NCBI RefSeq assembly: GCF_003233725.1
Contig: NZ_QKQV01000004.1
Location: 1-64,000, forward strand
From: Mesonia sp. K7
GTDB taxonomy: Bacteria; Bacteroidota; Bacteroidia; Flavobacteriales; Flavobacteriaceae
Length of the DNA stretch: 64,000 bases
Direction: 5' to 3'
Positions 33,965 through 43,319 of this stretch are shown here, one piece after another (the first letter of the stretch is position 1; the number at the start of each line of letters is the position of its first letter). Below the pieces are notes generated by a model. It did no database searches and was not told the origin of the DNA. It saw only the letters and a program-made list of their open reading frames with translations. The translations under genes and the position numbers were made by a program.

Positions 33965-33972
33965 CAAATTTA
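33965..33972 (-). promoter_or_regulatory. -7 box TAAATTTG for ppa
   Basis: Exact TAnnTTTG match on the minus strand, 30 bases upstream of the ppa ATG at 33934. Confidence 0.6.
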
Positions 33973-34001
33973 CGACTATCTTTAAAAATACGTGTCGTTT
34001 T

Positions 34002-36512
34002 TTAGAAATAAAAACCAAAATTACCAGTCAGACCAAAACTTCTCGCATCGGGATTATCAAAATAGTTTCCACGGAAATGAAAATCGAGTCTAAAAACTTT
34101 AAATATATTGCCTATACCAAAACTGTAAGACCAATAAGGTTCTACATTTGGCGCGTATAAAACAGGATGTGAGGTCGATGCGTTTAGCAGTTGGTTTTCT
34201 TCTGAAATCTCACCAATTACCCCGCGTACAGAAACAATTTCACGTAAGTTTAAATCTCTCACTCCTGGAATTCTGCTAAATAGTCGACCGTTAAAATTGT
34301 GCTCGACATGTAAACTAGTGTATGTATCCGTAACAAATTCATAAAAATTAAGCAAAGGAAAAGTACCAAAAATAGAGAAATAGGTCTGGTTACCCGGCAC
34401 AACGCTCAACAGGCCAAGTGGAACCTCATCAAAGGTTTTTCCTGCTTCAAGAGTTGTGGTAAGCCTTCCAAAACCACCAACCTGTATGGGCTGTCGGTAA
34501 AAGAATTGCACTTTTTTGTAATCAAAATCACTTTCCAACATGCCCTTTATACCGAGCGAATAATTCAAAAACAACTGCGGATAATCGCCATCATTTACAA
34601 TAATTCGCTCGACACCATAACCGGTTGTTTTTCGTTTGGGTGAAAAACTTAAAATTGTTGAAATCTCTGCTTGTCGGATATCCGATTTTATTGTGGTATA
34701 GGTATCATCGGTGTAATAAGCCAAACTAAAATCTCGGGATGCCGATTCTAAGGTTCTAAACGAAGTTCCTACACGAACATTAAAGTTTTTGGCTGGCTCG
34801 ATTTCAACTGCAAAAGTTGACAAATTGATGTCGGTTAAACTGGTGTTGGCACCAACGGTTATCAATGAAGACGAAGCCAAACTTCTACCTAAAACATCGT
34901 TGGTATTGGTTAAACTTGCCCCGAGTTGCTCGATATCACGGCGGTTTCCTCCAGAAACAATCAATCGCATTTTTTTGTCAAGCAGTACTTTTCCAGAAAT
35001 ACCATATTTGAATTTATCGTCTTTTAGACCGTAAGCGGTATAACCCTCGATTCGCCAAGGATCGTTTCTACCAAAATAGGTTCTTCCTCCAGCTCTTATC
35101 CGTAAACCTTCGACATCGTTATAACCAAAAGTGGAAAAAACAGGGCCAAAATCGAAGTTTAAATCGTCAAACTCTATGTAACCTGAAGCTAAAATGCTCG
35201 CTACATTATAAATGCGTTTAAAGGCTTTTACCGTTTTAAGCGTGTCTAACATTTTATAAACCTGCTTTTCGTCATTATTGAGTTCTTCTAAACGGTTTGT
35301 TTCCCAAAAAGAATCATCTCTATTAAACACGTGATCTTGGTATTCTTGTACTTGGTTTTTATAAAAAGCTGCTCCTTTTTCGATATCGAAATGGTAATCG
35401 TCATATAAAGTCGTTCGTTTTCCGTAAACTCCGCGAGCAGCATCTTTTTCCCGAAAAGAGAAATCAGACATAAAATGATCACGTTTAATGAGAAACACCG
35501 AATCGTTAAGTACATCAAATTCTTGTTCGATATAAATATCCCTAATCCAGTTGATGTTTGCACTTTTAGTAACGTGCAGTTTGATTTCTTTAATCGCCCA
35601 AGTGGTATCATTTACCCAAAAATCACCTTTAAAAGTGAGTTCATTTTTACGTCTCGGGTAATACACAATTTTATAACACCATTTGTTATCGATAAAAGTG
35701 CTGTCAGACAACACATAATTATACGCATCGATGCCTGTGGTACTCAACGGACTCACAAAACTTTTGTCGAAAAACTTCAAGTAATTGTCGTAAACATTGT
35801 ACTCTGAATATAAATCTTTGATAAACGAAATCAAGGTTTGGTTATCGCTAAACCCTGAGTTTTTGTTTCCAAGAAGTATCTCTTTTTCCTTATTGAGGTT
35901 GTTATCTCCGTAAACCTTATAAACCGCCTCGTTAATGAAAATAGGCAAATAGGTTTTTCCAGTGACGGTATTGGTATCGGTTTCTTTAAAAATAAATTCC
36001 ATCCCATTAAAAATCGGGCTGTTGATTAAATTACTATCAATCGTATTGAGGTCAAACTCCTGCTTTTCGTATTTTTTGTATTGGTATTGGTCAAACTTTT
36101 TCACGCCATTTTCGCGTCTTTTTTCCCATATTTTGCGAAGAATATCGATGGCAGGATTATTCTTTTTAGACGTTTTTCCTTGATAGATCACCACTTCGCT
36201 CAAAGCACTGGCTTCCTCTTGTAAAACAATTTCTAAATTAAGTGAAACTGAAGAAGTAAGTTCTAACTTTTTACTTTCAAAACCGATAAATGAAAAGGTA
36301 ACTGATTTAAAAGAATTGTCTGATTGAACATAGAAACTACCATCGTCATTGGTAATCGTTCCTTCAGAAGAACCTTCGAAGACCACATTTACAAAAGGTA
36401 TAGGTTCTCCGTTGGCGTCTTTTACATAACCACCAACTTTAGTTTGCGACACTCCCACGAAAGTGGAAAAAATAAATAATACAAGGAATGCTAAGTTTCT
36501 GTTCATTGCCAT
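34002..36512 (-). CDS. DUF5686 and carboxypeptidase-like regulatory domain outer-membrane protein
   Basis: 836 residues. Seen: signal peptide ending GVSQ; a carboxypeptidase-regulatory-like (CarboxypepD_reg) domain, residues about 25-105, with KVGGYVKDANGEPIPFVNV and FIGFESKKLEL; then the DUF5686 region with PAIDILRKIWEKR, YQYKKYEK and repeated amphipathic beta strands to the C-terminal aromatic FGFYF, as expected of an outer-membrane beta-barrel. The true start may be the ATG at 36506 (MNRNLAF), two codons inside the longer frame. Known: the family is widespread in Bacteroidota and resembles TonB-dependent receptors without a plug; function is unknown. It is separated from pdhB upstream by a terminator. 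Confidence 0.88.
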   Translation of the reverse strand: MAMNRNLAFLVLFIFSTFVGVSQTKVGGYVKDANGEPIPFVNVVFEGSSEGTITNDDGSFYVQSDNSFKSVTFSFIGFESKKLELTSSVSLNLEIVLQEEASALSEVVIYQGKTSKKNNPAIDILRKIWEKRRENGVKKFDQYQYKKYEKQEFDLNTIDSNLINSPIFNGMEFIFKETDTNTVTGKTYLPIFINEAVYKVYGDNNLNKEKEILLGNKNSGFSDNQTLISFIKDLYSEYNVYDNYLKFFDKSFVSPLSTTGIDAYNYVLSDSTFIDNKWCYKIVYYPRRKNELTFKGDFWVNDTTWAIKEIKLHVTKSANINWIRDIYIEQEFDVLNDSVFLIKRDHFMSDFSFREKDAARGVYGKRTTLYDDYHFDIEKGAAFYKNQVQEYQDHVFNRDDSFWETNRLEELNNDEKQVYKMLDTLKTVKAFKRIYNVASILASGYIEFDDLNFDFGPVFSTFGYNDVEGLRIRAGGRTYFGRNDPWRIEGYTAYGLKDDKFKYGISGKVLLDKKMRLIVSGGNRRDIEQLGASLTNTNDVLGRSLASSSLITVGANTSLTDINLSTFAVEIEPAKNFNVRVGTSFRTLESASRDFSLAYYTDDTYTTIKSDIRQAEISTILSFSPKRKTTGYGVERIIVNDGDYPQLFLNYSLGIKGMLESDFDYKKVQFFYRQPIQVGGFGRLTTTLEAGKTFDEVPLGLLSVVPGNQTYFSIFGTFPLLNFYEFVTDTYTSLHVEHNFNGRLFSRIPGVRDLNLREIVSVRGVIGEISEENQLLNASTSHPVLYAPNVEPYWSYSFGIGNIFKVFRLDFHFRGNYFDNPDARSFGLTGNFGFYF

Positions 36513-36543
36513 AAAAAAAACTCCACTTTTTCAAGTGAAGTTT
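36513..36543 (-). terminator. Terminator after pdhB
   Basis: On the minus strand AAACTTCACTT pairs with AAGTGGAGTTT (one G-U) around GAAA and is followed by a T run. It overlaps the leader of the DUF5686 gene. Confidence 0.82.
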
Positions 36544-36571
36544 CAAATATAATTTTATAAATGAATATCTG

Positions 36572-37549
36572 TTATTTATATAATACTTTTTTAACAGCTT
36601 TAACAACATCTTCACTGTTTGGCAACCATTCTTTCAGAAGAACTGGAGAATAAGGCGCTGGTGTATCTGCAGTGTTTATCTTTACGATTGGCGCATCTAA
36701 ATAGTCGAAAATCTGATCTTGTACCTCAAAAGCAATCTGTGTAGCTACATTACCAAATGGCCAAGCTTCTTCTAAAATTACCAATCTGTTGGTTTTCTTT
36801 ACGGACTTAATAATGGTTTCGTAATCTAAAGGTCTTACCGTTCTGATGTCGATAATTTCACACGAAATATCCTCATCTGCTAATTTTTCCGCAGCAGCGT
36901 ATGCTTCTTTAATTATTTTTCCGAAAGAAACAATGGTCACATCACTTCCTTCTCTTTTGATATCTGCAACGCCTATAGGAATGGTGTATTCTTCTTCTGG
37001 CACTTCGCCTTTATCACCATACATTTGCTCACTTTCCATAAAAATAACCGGGTCGTTATCTCTAATTGCCGATTTTAATAAACCTTTGGCATCGTAAGGA
37101 TTTGACGGAACAATCACTTTTAAACCTGGACAATTGGCATACCAACTTTCAAACGCTTGTGAGTGTGTTGCCGCCAACTGACCTGCAGAAGCTGTTGGAC
37201 CCCTGAAGACAATCGGGCAGTTAAATTGTCCGCCAGACATTTGTCTAATCTTAGCAGCATTGTTGATGATTTGGTCAATTCCTACCAACGAAAAATTGAA
37301 GGTCATAAACTCTACAATTGGTCTTGCACCTGTCATCGTAGAACCTACTCCAATTCCGCTAAATCCAGCTTCTGAGATAGGTGTATCAATAACTCTTTCA
37401 GCTCCAAACTCGTCCAACATACCTTTAGACGCTTTGTAAGCCCCATTGTATTCTGCCACTTCTTCTCCCATCAAATAAACAGCCTCATCTCTTCTCATTT
37501 CTTCGCTCATTGCCTCAGCAATCGCTTCTCTAAACTGGATTGTTCTCAT
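36572..37549 (-). CDS. pdhB: Pyruvate dehydrogenase E1 component subunit beta
   Basis: 325 residues. Together with the alpha subunit it forms the thiamin-diphosphate E1 that decarboxylates pyruvate and passes the acetyl group to E2. Seen: TIQFREAIAEAMSEEMRRD at the start, the MGEEVAEYNGAYK segment, DTPISEAGFSGIGVGSTM, EFMTFNFSLVGIDQI, and the C-terminal domain with DIRTVRPLDYETI and EEAWPFGNV. Length is typical. The alpha gene is not next to it; in Flavobacteriaceae the beta gene is often alone. A homologous 2-oxoisovalerate E1 beta is less likely, given the close fit to the PdhB pattern. Own promoter box at 37580-37587 and own terminator, so monocistronic. Confidence 0.93.
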   Translation of the reverse strand: MRTIQFREAIAEAMSEEMRRDEAVYLMGEEVAEYNGAYKASKGMLDEFGAERVIDTPISEAGFSGIGVGSTMTGARPIVEFMTFNFSLVGIDQIINNAAKIRQMSGGQFNCPIVFRGPTASAGQLAATHSQAFESWYANCPGLKVIVPSNPYDAKGLLKSAIRDNDPVIFMESEQMYGDKGEVPEEEYTIPIGVADIKREGSDVTIVSFGKIIKEAYAAAEKLADEDISCEIIDIRTVRPLDYETIIKSVKKTNRLVILEEAWPFGNVATQIAFEVQDQIFDYLDAPIVKINTADTPAPYSPVLLKEWLPNSEDVVKAVKKVLYK

Positions 37550-37579
37550 CTATTTTTAAATGATTATTTTTTGCGAAAA

Positions 37580-37587
37580 CAAAAGTA
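37580..37587 (-). promoter_or_regulatory. -7 box TACTTTTG for pdhB
   Basis: Exact TAnnTTTG match on the minus strand, 30 bases upstream of the pdhB ATG at 37549. Confidence 0.6.
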
Positions 37588-37705
37588 AACATCAAAATCA
37601 TATTTATAGTAGTTTTCGTTAAAAATATATTATGCAAGCATAGTATTTTTTGAAAGATTTTATTATCTTCGCAGAGCATTTTTAAAAAATTTCAAAACAA
37701 CAAGT

Positions 37706-38452
37706 ATGAAAATATTAGTTTGTATAAGTCACGTTCCAGACACGACTTCCAAAATAAATTTTACCGATAGCGATACCAAGTTTGACACCAATGGTGTTCA
37801 ATTTGTCATCAATCCTAACGACGAATTTGGTTTAACACGTGCGATGTGGTTCAAAGAGCAACAAGGCGCAACGGTAGACATCATCAATGTTGGTGGACCC
37901 GAAACAGAACCAACTTTAAGAAAAGCATTAGCTATTGGTGCCGATAATGCCATTCGTGTAAACACAGAAGCTAAAGACGGTTTTCAGGTAGCCAAGGAAA
38001 TTGCTCACGTAGCCAAAGACGGTAATTATGATTTGATTATTGCAGGTCGCGAATCTATCGATTACAATGGCGGGATGGTTCCTGGCATTGTTGCCCAGCT
38101 ATTAAAAGCAAACTTTATTAACACTTGCGTGGATTTAAAAGTAGAAGGAAATACTGCCACTGCCATAAGAGAAATCGATGGCGGAAAAGAAACCTTAACT
38201 GCAGATTTACCTTTGGTTATTGGCGGTCAAAAAGGTTTGGTGCAAGAAAACGAACTAAAAATACCAAACATGAGAGGTATTATGATGGCGAGACAAAAGC
38301 CACTAAACGTAGTTGAACCTCAAGGCGCTCAAGCTTTTTCGAATGCAGAAAAATTTGAAAAACCAGCTCCAAAAGGTGCGGTAAAATTAGTAGATAAAGA
38401 CAATTTAGACGAATTAATCAACTTATTGCACAACGAGGCAAAAGTTATCTAA
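37706..38452 (+). CDS. etfB: Electron transfer flavoprotein subunit beta
   Basis: 248 residues. With EtfA it forms the soluble heterodimer that takes electrons from acyl-CoA dehydrogenases to the quinone pool. Seen: KILVCISHVPDTTSKI at the start, NPNDEFGLTRAMW, the adenosine/AMP-binding stretch with AGRESIDYNGGMVPGIVAQLL, and the signature region LPLVIGGQKGLVQENELKIPNMRGIM (parts: LPLVIGGQKGLV, PNMRGIMMARQKPL). The gene starts after an intergenic region with a TATCTTCG box near 37664, close to the -7 consensus. The etfA gene follows after 24 bases, so they form an operon. Confidence 0.96.
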   Translation: MKILVCISHVPDTTSKINFTDSDTKFDTNGVQFVINPNDEFGLTRAMWFKEQQGATVDIINVGGPETEPTLRKALAIGADNAIRVNTEAKDGFQVAKEIAHVAKDGNYDLIIAGRESIDYNGGMVPGIVAQLLKANFINTCVDLKVEGNTATAIREIDGGKETLTADLPLVIGGQKGLVQENELKIPNMRGIMMARQKPLNVVEPQGAQAFSNAEKFEKPAPKGAVKLVDKDNLDELINLLHNEAKVI

Positions 38453-38476
38453 TCAACTACAAAAAAAAGAAAACAT

Positions 38477-39445
38477 ATGTCAGTTTTAGTATATACAGAA
38501 TCAGAAAACGGAAAATACAAAAAAGCCGCGTTAGAAGCCGCTTCTTATGCCAAAGGTGTTGCCGATAAAATGGGAACTGAGGTTACGGCAATAAGTTTTA
38601 ATATGAGCAGCCACGACGATTTAAAAACCTACGGTGTTTCTAAGGTTTTAAATGTGGCCAATGAGAAGTTAAGCAAGTTTAATGCAGAAGCTTACGCAGA
38701 TGCTATTGCTCAAGCAGCAAAAAAAGAAGCGACAAAAGTGGTCATTTTAGGTCAAACGGCTAACGACAAATATTTAGCCCCACTTTTGGCGGGATTATTA
38801 GAAGCCGGTTATGCTTCTAATGCCGTGGCTTTACCAGAAAGCACTTCACCTTTTCAGGTGAAAAGAACAGCTTTCAGTAACAAAGCTTTTAACATCACCA
38901 GCATTTCTACAGATATCAAAATTGTGGGTGTTTCTAAAAATGCTTACGGATTAAAAGAAAACCCAACAGAACTTACTGCAGAAGAGTTTTCACCAGAGTT
39001 ATCGGGCGAAGATTTTAGTGTCAATGTAAATGCTGTCGATAAAGCAACCGATAAAGTAACCATCGCTGACGCAGAAATCGTAGTTTCTGGCGGTCGTGGT
39101 CTTAAAGGTCCTGAAAATTGGGAATTGGTAGAAAACCTTGCAGAAGTGCTTGGTGCCGCAACCGCTTGTTCTAAACCTGTTAGTGATATGGGTTGGAGAC
39201 CACACAGCGAACACGTTGGGCAAACCGGTAAACCCGTTGCTTCTAACTTATATATTGCGATTGGTATTTCAGGAGCAATACAACATTTGGCTGGTGTAAG
39301 CGCTTCCAAAACCAAAGTAGTGATCAATAACGATCCGGAAGCTCCTTTCTTTAAAGCCGCAGACTACGGTATTGTTGGCGACGCTTTTGAAGTTGTACCA
39401 AAGCTTACAGAAAAATTAAAAGAATTTAAGGCAAACAATTCATAA
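38477..39445 (+). CDS. etfA: Electron transfer flavoprotein subunit alpha
   Basis: 322 residues. Holds the FAD of the EtfAB dimer. Seen: SVLVYTESENGKYKKAALEA at the start, VILGQTANDKYLAPLLAGLL, and the FAD-binding C-terminal domain with VSGGRGLKGPENW, GATACSKPVSDMGWRPHSEHVGQTG (parts: SKPVSDMGW, HVGQTG), YIAIGISGAIQHLAG and NNDPEAPFFKAADYGIVGD. Length is normal. Cotranscribed with etfB and closed by the terminator at 39475-39518. The acyl-CoA dehydrogenase at 22,617 is a possible electron donor. Confidence 0.97.
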   Translation: MSVLVYTESENGKYKKAALEAASYAKGVADKMGTEVTAISFNMSSHDDLKTYGVSKVLNVANEKLSKFNAEAYADAIAQAAKKEATKVVILGQTANDKYLAPLLAGLLEAGYASNAVALPESTSPFQVKRTAFSNKAFNITSISTDIKIVGVSKNAYGLKENPTELTAEEFSPELSGEDFSVNVNAVDKATDKVTIADAEIVVSGGRGLKGPENWELVENLAEVLGAATACSKPVSDMGWRPHSEHVGQTGKPVASNLYIAIGISGAIQHLAGVSASKTKVVINNDPEAPFFKAADYGIVGDAFEVVPKLTEKLKEFKANNS

Positions 39446-39474
39446 TTTTTATAAATTGTGCCTCAGAACAAAGG

Positions 39475-39518
39475 GCGGTCTAAAAATAAAAAGTCCTTAT
39501 TTTAGACCGCTTTTTTTT
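39475..39518 (+). terminator. Terminator after etfBA
   Basis: GCGGTCTAAAA pairs with TTTTAGACCGC, followed by eight T residues. It lies 29 bases past the etfA stop. Confidence 0.9.
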
Positions 39519-39547
39519 ATATTTTTAGCTAAAGAAGAATACGAAGT

Positions 39548-40180
39548 ATGAGTTTAGTGCGCCTTACGATAAAAGGAATTTCTTACAGCCAAACCCAAAA
39601 CGGAGCTTACGCCCTATTATTGAGCGAAGTAGATGGTAAAAAACAACTCCCGATTGTCATCGGAGCTTTTGAAGCTCAATCGATTGCGATTGCTTTAGAA
39701 AAAGATATTCGACCACCAAGACCATTAACACACGATTTATTCAAAAGTTTTTCCGACCGCTTTTCTATTCTGGTCAAACAGGTGATTATTCATAAATTGG
39801 TCGATGGTGTTTTTTACTCGAGCCTGATTTGTGAAAGAGACAAGATTGAAGAAATTATTGATGCGAGAACGAGTGATGCCATTGCGTTAGCCTTGCGCTT
39901 TAACGCCCCTATTTTTACGTACCAAAACATTTTAGACAAAGCAGGAATTTACCTTAAAAACGAAAAACAAGAAGAAGATATTACTTCCGAAGAAACTGAA
40001 GCAAATATTGAAGAAGAAATCAAAAAAATACAAGAAGAAACACAGCCCCCTAAAAAATCAACTTATCATAAAAAATCCCTGAGCGAACTTGAAGAAGATT
40101 TAGAAAAAGCCGTGAAAAACGAAGATTATGAAGAAGCGGCAAAAATAAGAGATGAAATTTCAAAAAGATCCGATTCGTAA
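39548..40180 (+). CDS. Bifunctional nuclease family protein (DUF151) with UVR motif
   Basis: 210 residues. Seen: an N-terminal bifunctional nuclease (BFN/DUF151) domain, residues about 1-135, with LLSEVDGKKQLPIVIG, FEAQSIAIALE, RPLTHDLFKSF and ARTSDAIALALRFNAPI; an acidic linker; and a C-terminal UvrB/UvrC-like motif, about 175-205 (LSELEEDLEKAVKNEDYEEA), typical of this family in Bacteroidota. Known: some DUF151 proteins show RNase/DNase activity in plants; in bacteria the role is unproven. The next gene starts 1 base after its stop. Family is firm, activity inferred. Confidence 0.9.
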   Translation: MSLVRLTIKGISYSQTQNGAYALLLSEVDGKKQLPIVIGAFEAQSIAIALEKDIRPPRPLTHDLFKSFSDRFSILVKQVIIHKLVDGVFYSSLICERDKIEEIIDARTSDAIALALRFNAPIFTYQNILDKAGIYLKNEKQEEDITSEETEANIEEEIKKIQEETQPPKKSTYHKKSLSELEEDLEKAVKNEDYEEAAKIRDEISKRSDS

Positions 40181-40181
40181 T

Positions 40182-41840
40182 ATGAGAATACTGTTGTTGT
40201 TTTTCGCTTTATGCTTAAGTTTTCAAATGGGTTTCTCTCAAGAAATTGAAAACAATTGGAAAAACACCAACCATCAAACCGAATATAAAGAATTACAACT
40301 CAAGCAAGGTGAGTTTAAAATCACAACTACAACCGATTCCTTAAAAGGGAATTACATCAAACAAGACAAATTCCTTCTATTCTTTTTCGATCAGCCCAAA
40401 GACAGCATTACTCGCTTTTACATTACAGAGTTTACCGATTCTACTTTGGTTGCCAAAAATTACAACCAAATTTACAACTTTAAAGCAGAGAAAAAGGAAA
40501 TTGTCAATACACCCCCTATAAAACAAGTCATCAAAAGTCAAGGCTTTACTTTCCATAGTTTTTACCGCGGAGCTATCGGGATGATTTCACTTCTACTCAT
40601 CGCATTTCTCCTTAGTAAAAACAAAAAAGCCATCAATTGGAAAACAATTATTCTGGGTTTAGCAGCTCAGCTTCTGCTCGCTTTTGGTGTATTAAGAGTA
40701 AAAGCAGTACAAATGGTGTTTGAGTTTATTGGCAAAATTTTCGTACGAATATTAGATTTTACCGCTGCTGGAAGTGAATTTCTCCTTGGCGGAATGATGA
40801 ACGTTGAAAGTTTTGGATTTATCTTTTTATTTCAGGTTTTACCTACCATAATTTTCTTTTCAGCACTTACTTCGGTCTTATTTTATTTCGGGATTATACA
40901 AGTCGTCGTGAAAGGTTTGGCTTGGGTTTTAACCAAACTTTTGGGTATTTCTGGAGCAGAAAGCCTGAGCGTTGCCGGAAATATTTTCCTTGGCCAAACA
41001 GAAGCTCCGCTAATGATTAAAGCTTACCTTGAAAAAATGACCAAATCTGAGATTCTTCTTGTAATGATTGGTGGAATGGCAACTGTTGCTGGTGGTGTTT
41101 TGGCAGCTTATATTGGTTTTCTTGGTGGTGATGACCCAACAATGAAATTAGAGTTTGCCAAACACTTATTGGCAGCTTCGGTAATGGCAGCTCCAGGGGC
41201 AATTATTATTTCAAAAATTTTATACCCACAGACAGAAAAAATCAATCAAGAAGTAGAAGTTTCCCAAGATAAAATAGGAAGTAATTTTCTTGATGCCATT
41301 GCTAACGGAACCACCGAAGGTTTAAAACTTGCAGCAAATGTTGGTGCGATGCTGTTGGTCTTTATTGCTTTTATCGCAATGATTAATTACGGTTTTGGAA
41401 AAATTGGTCATTGGACAAGCTTAAATGCGCTTTTAGCAGAATACACACCTTACCAATCGTTTTCTATCGAAGCGATTCTCGGAACTGTATTTGCTCCGCT
41501 CATGTGGCTTATTGGCGTAGCTAAAGAAGACATGATGCTGATGGGGCAATTGCTCGGAATTAAACTTGCTGCCAGCGAATTTGTAGGTTACATTCAACTT
41601 GCTGAGTTAAAAAATCCAGCCACAGCGTTAAGCCTAACTTATGAGAAATCAATTATCATGGCAACTTATATGCTTTGTGGGTTTGCCAATTTTGCCTCCA
41701 TTGGGATTCAGTTAGGAGGAATAGGTTCTTTGGCGCCAGGACAACGCAAAACCCTTTCAGAGTTTGGTTTAAAAGCCGTTATCGGTGGAACTTTAGCTTC
41801 ACTACTTTCAGCAACGATCGCCGGAATGATTATTGGGTAG
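40182..41840 (+). CDS. CNT (NupC) family nucleoside transporter with N-terminal periplasmic domain
   Basis: 552 residues from the ATG at 40182; a longer reading from 40152 would overlap the nuclease gene and lacks support. Seen: a signal-like segment (MRILLLFFALCLSFQMGFSQ) and a beta-rich region of about 90 residues without membrane helices, then the CNT core with AAQLLLAFGVLRVKAVQ, GNIFLGQTEAPLMIKAYL, TVAGGVLAAYIG, LLAASVMAAPGAIIISKIL, NGTTEGLKLAANVGAMLL and YMLCGFANFASIGIQLGG. Known: CNT proteins take up nucleosides with Na+ or H+. The N-terminal domain is absent from E. coli NupC. Fits with the thymidylate and salvage genes nearby. Confidence 0.92.
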   Translation: MRILLLFFALCLSFQMGFSQEIENNWKNTNHQTEYKELQLKQGEFKITTTTDSLKGNYIKQDKFLLFFFDQPKDSITRFYITEFTDSTLVAKNYNQIYNFKAEKKEIVNTPPIKQVIKSQGFTFHSFYRGAIGMISLLLIAFLLSKNKKAINWKTIILGLAAQLLLAFGVLRVKAVQMVFEFIGKIFVRILDFTAAGSEFLLGGMMNVESFGFIFLFQVLPTIIFFSALTSVLFYFGIIQVVVKGLAWVLTKLLGISGAESLSVAGNIFLGQTEAPLMIKAYLEKMTKSEILLVMIGGMATVAGGVLAAYIGFLGGDDPTMKLEFAKHLLAASVMAAPGAIIISKILYPQTEKINQEVEVSQDKIGSNFLDAIANGTTEGLKLAANVGAMLLVFIAFIAMINYGFGKIGHWTSLNALLAEYTPYQSFSIEAILGTVFAPLMWLIGVAKEDMMLMGQLLGIKLAASEFVGYIQLAELKNPATALSLTYEKSIIMATYMLCGFANFASIGIQLGGIGSLAPGQRKTLSEFGLKAVIGGTLASLLSATIAGMIIG

Positions 41841-42038
41841 GTTAATTAGTTTAAAGGCTTAATGTTTGAAAGTTCTCAAGTTGATATTCGGGTAAATAGG
41901 TATTTGAGTTTTAAATTCATAAAAATTTGGATTGAAATCACCCTCTTAATCAAACGAAAATAATTAAATTTATACCTTATTAAAGCAATTTCACAAATAA
42001 ACAATTAATGTTTAACCATTAACGTATCAACAACAAAA
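41841..42038. other. 198-base intergenic region before thyA
   Basis: AT-rich, without a convincing terminator for the transporter gene and without an exact TAnnTTTG box for thyA. No RNA gene or repeat was seen in it. Confidence 0.5.
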
Positions 42039-42863
42039 ATGCAACAATACCACGATTTACTGCGACACGTTTTAGAAAACGGACACCAAAAAGGAGACCG
42101 AACAGGAACTGGAACCAAAAGTGTTTTTGGCTACCAAATGCGTTTTGATTTGAGCAAAGGTTTTCCGATGGTGACCACAAAAAAATTGCATCTCAAATCG
42201 ATTGTTCATGAATTGTTGTGGTTTTTGAATGGGGATACCAATATTAGTTATTTACAAGAAAATGGCGTAAGAATCTGGAACGAGTGGGCTGATGAAAATG
42301 GTGATTTGGGTCCGGTTTATGGGCATCAATGGCGTAACTGGAATAGTGAAGAAATCGATCAAATAAAAGATATAGTTGAAACGCTTAAAACCAACCCAAA
42401 CAGTCGTAGAATGCTTGTTTCTGCTTGGAATCCTAGTGTTTTACCAGACACTTCAGTTTCTTTTAGTGAAAACGTTGCCAACAACAAAGCTGCTTTACCG
42501 CCTTGCCATGCTTTTTTTCAGTTTTACGTTGCCGATGGCAAACTTTCGTGTCAACTTTACCAACGAAGTGCTGACATTTTCCTAGGGGTTCCTTTTAATA
42601 TTGCTTCGTATGCTTTACTAACGATGATGATGGCGCAAGTTTGTGGTTACGAAGCTGGCGATTTTGTTCATACGTTTGGTGACGCTCATATTTACAACAA
42701 TCACTTTGAGCAAGTAGCCCTGCAACTGTCTCGTGAACCTAGAGAATTACCGACAATGAAGATAAATCCTGAGGTAAAAGACATCTTTGGCTTTAAATTT
42801 AAGGATTTTACATTAGAAAATTATAATCCGCATCCGCATATAAAAGCAGCAGTTGCAGTTTAA
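42039..42863 (+). CDS. thyA: Thymidylate synthase
   Basis: 274 residues. Makes dTMP from dUMP with methylene-tetrahydrofolate, releasing dihydrofolate, which the DHFR encoded 0.9 kb downstream would recycle. Seen: [20 protein letters not shown] (folate and phosphate contacts), [32 protein letters not shown], the catalytic Cys in [12 protein letters not shown] (about residue 156), [20 protein letters not shown] and [12 protein letters not shown]. It carries a short insertion before the catalytic loop (SENVANNKA), as in other Flavobacteria. Identity is certain. Confidence 0.98.
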   Translation: MQQYHDLLRHVLENGHQKGDRTGTGTKSVFGYQMRFDLSKGFPMVTTKKLHLKSIVHELLWFLNGDTNISYLQENGVRIWNEWADENGDLGPVYGHQWRNWNSEEIDQIKDIVETLKTNPNSRRMLVSAWNPSVLPDTSVSFSENVANNKAALPPCHAFFQFYVADGKLSCQLYQRSADIFLGVPFNIASYALLTMMMAQVCGYEAGDFVHTFGDAHIYNNHFEQVALQLSREPRELPTMKINPEVKDIFGFKFKDFTLENYNPHPHIKAAVAV

Positions 42864-42878
42864 AAAAAGAATATCGTT

Positions 42879-43283
42879 ATGAAAAAAATAATCGTTTTTA
42901 CCTTTTTTGTATTCGCTACAAGTTTTGGGTTTGCCCAGAATGTTTCCGGCAATACCGTTTCTAACAAAGAAAAAGCACCTATTTGGCCAGGTTGTGAAGA
43001 AGCAAGTTCTACCAGCAATTGTTTTAACCAAAAACTTTCGCAACACATTGCTCAAAATTATAAATTCCCAAAAGAATATACCGAAGCCGATAAAGGCACC
43101 AAAGTAGTCGTGAGTTTTGTGATTGACGAAAATGGCGAACCGCAAATCACCAAAGTTACAGGCGGGAAAAAATACTTACAAGACGAAGCAAAACGCAATA
43201 TTTTAGCCATACCTAAGATGAAACCCGGGTCGTTAGACGGAAAACCAAGAGCTATAAAATATACCGTTCCTTTTAAGTTTTAA
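42879..43283 (+). CDS. Periplasmic TonB C-terminal-like protein
   Basis: 134 residues with a signal peptide (MKKIIVFTFFVFATSFGFAQ). Seen: an IWPGCE motif and two Cys (GCEEASSTSNC), then NFKFP-type and DEKG segments ending in VVVSFVIDENGEPQITKV, DEAKRNILAIPKMKPG and KYTVPFKF, the pattern of a TonB C-terminal domain (GKVxxxFxVxxxGxV, then PxWxP and VxVPxxF). It has no membrane anchor or Pro-rich spacer, so it is not a full TonB. Known: such secreted TonB-C domains are frequent in Bacteroidota; the role is unknown. It starts 15 bases after thyA and is probably co-transcribed with it. Confidence 0.85.
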   Translation: MKKIIVFTFFVFATSFGFAQNVSGNTVSNKEKAPIWPGCEEASSTSNCFNQKLSQHIAQNYKFPKEYTEADKGTKVVVSFVIDENGEPQITKVTGGKKYLQDEAKRNILAIPKMKPGSLDGKPRAIKYTVPFKF

Positions 43284-43319
43284 CTAATTTTGTTTTAATT
43301 TTAGTTTCTAAATTTACTT

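Noticed and set aside
38944-39327. 127-codon minus-strand frame over etfA.
   Set aside because: Complement of a clearly conserved FAD-binding region; no independent support.
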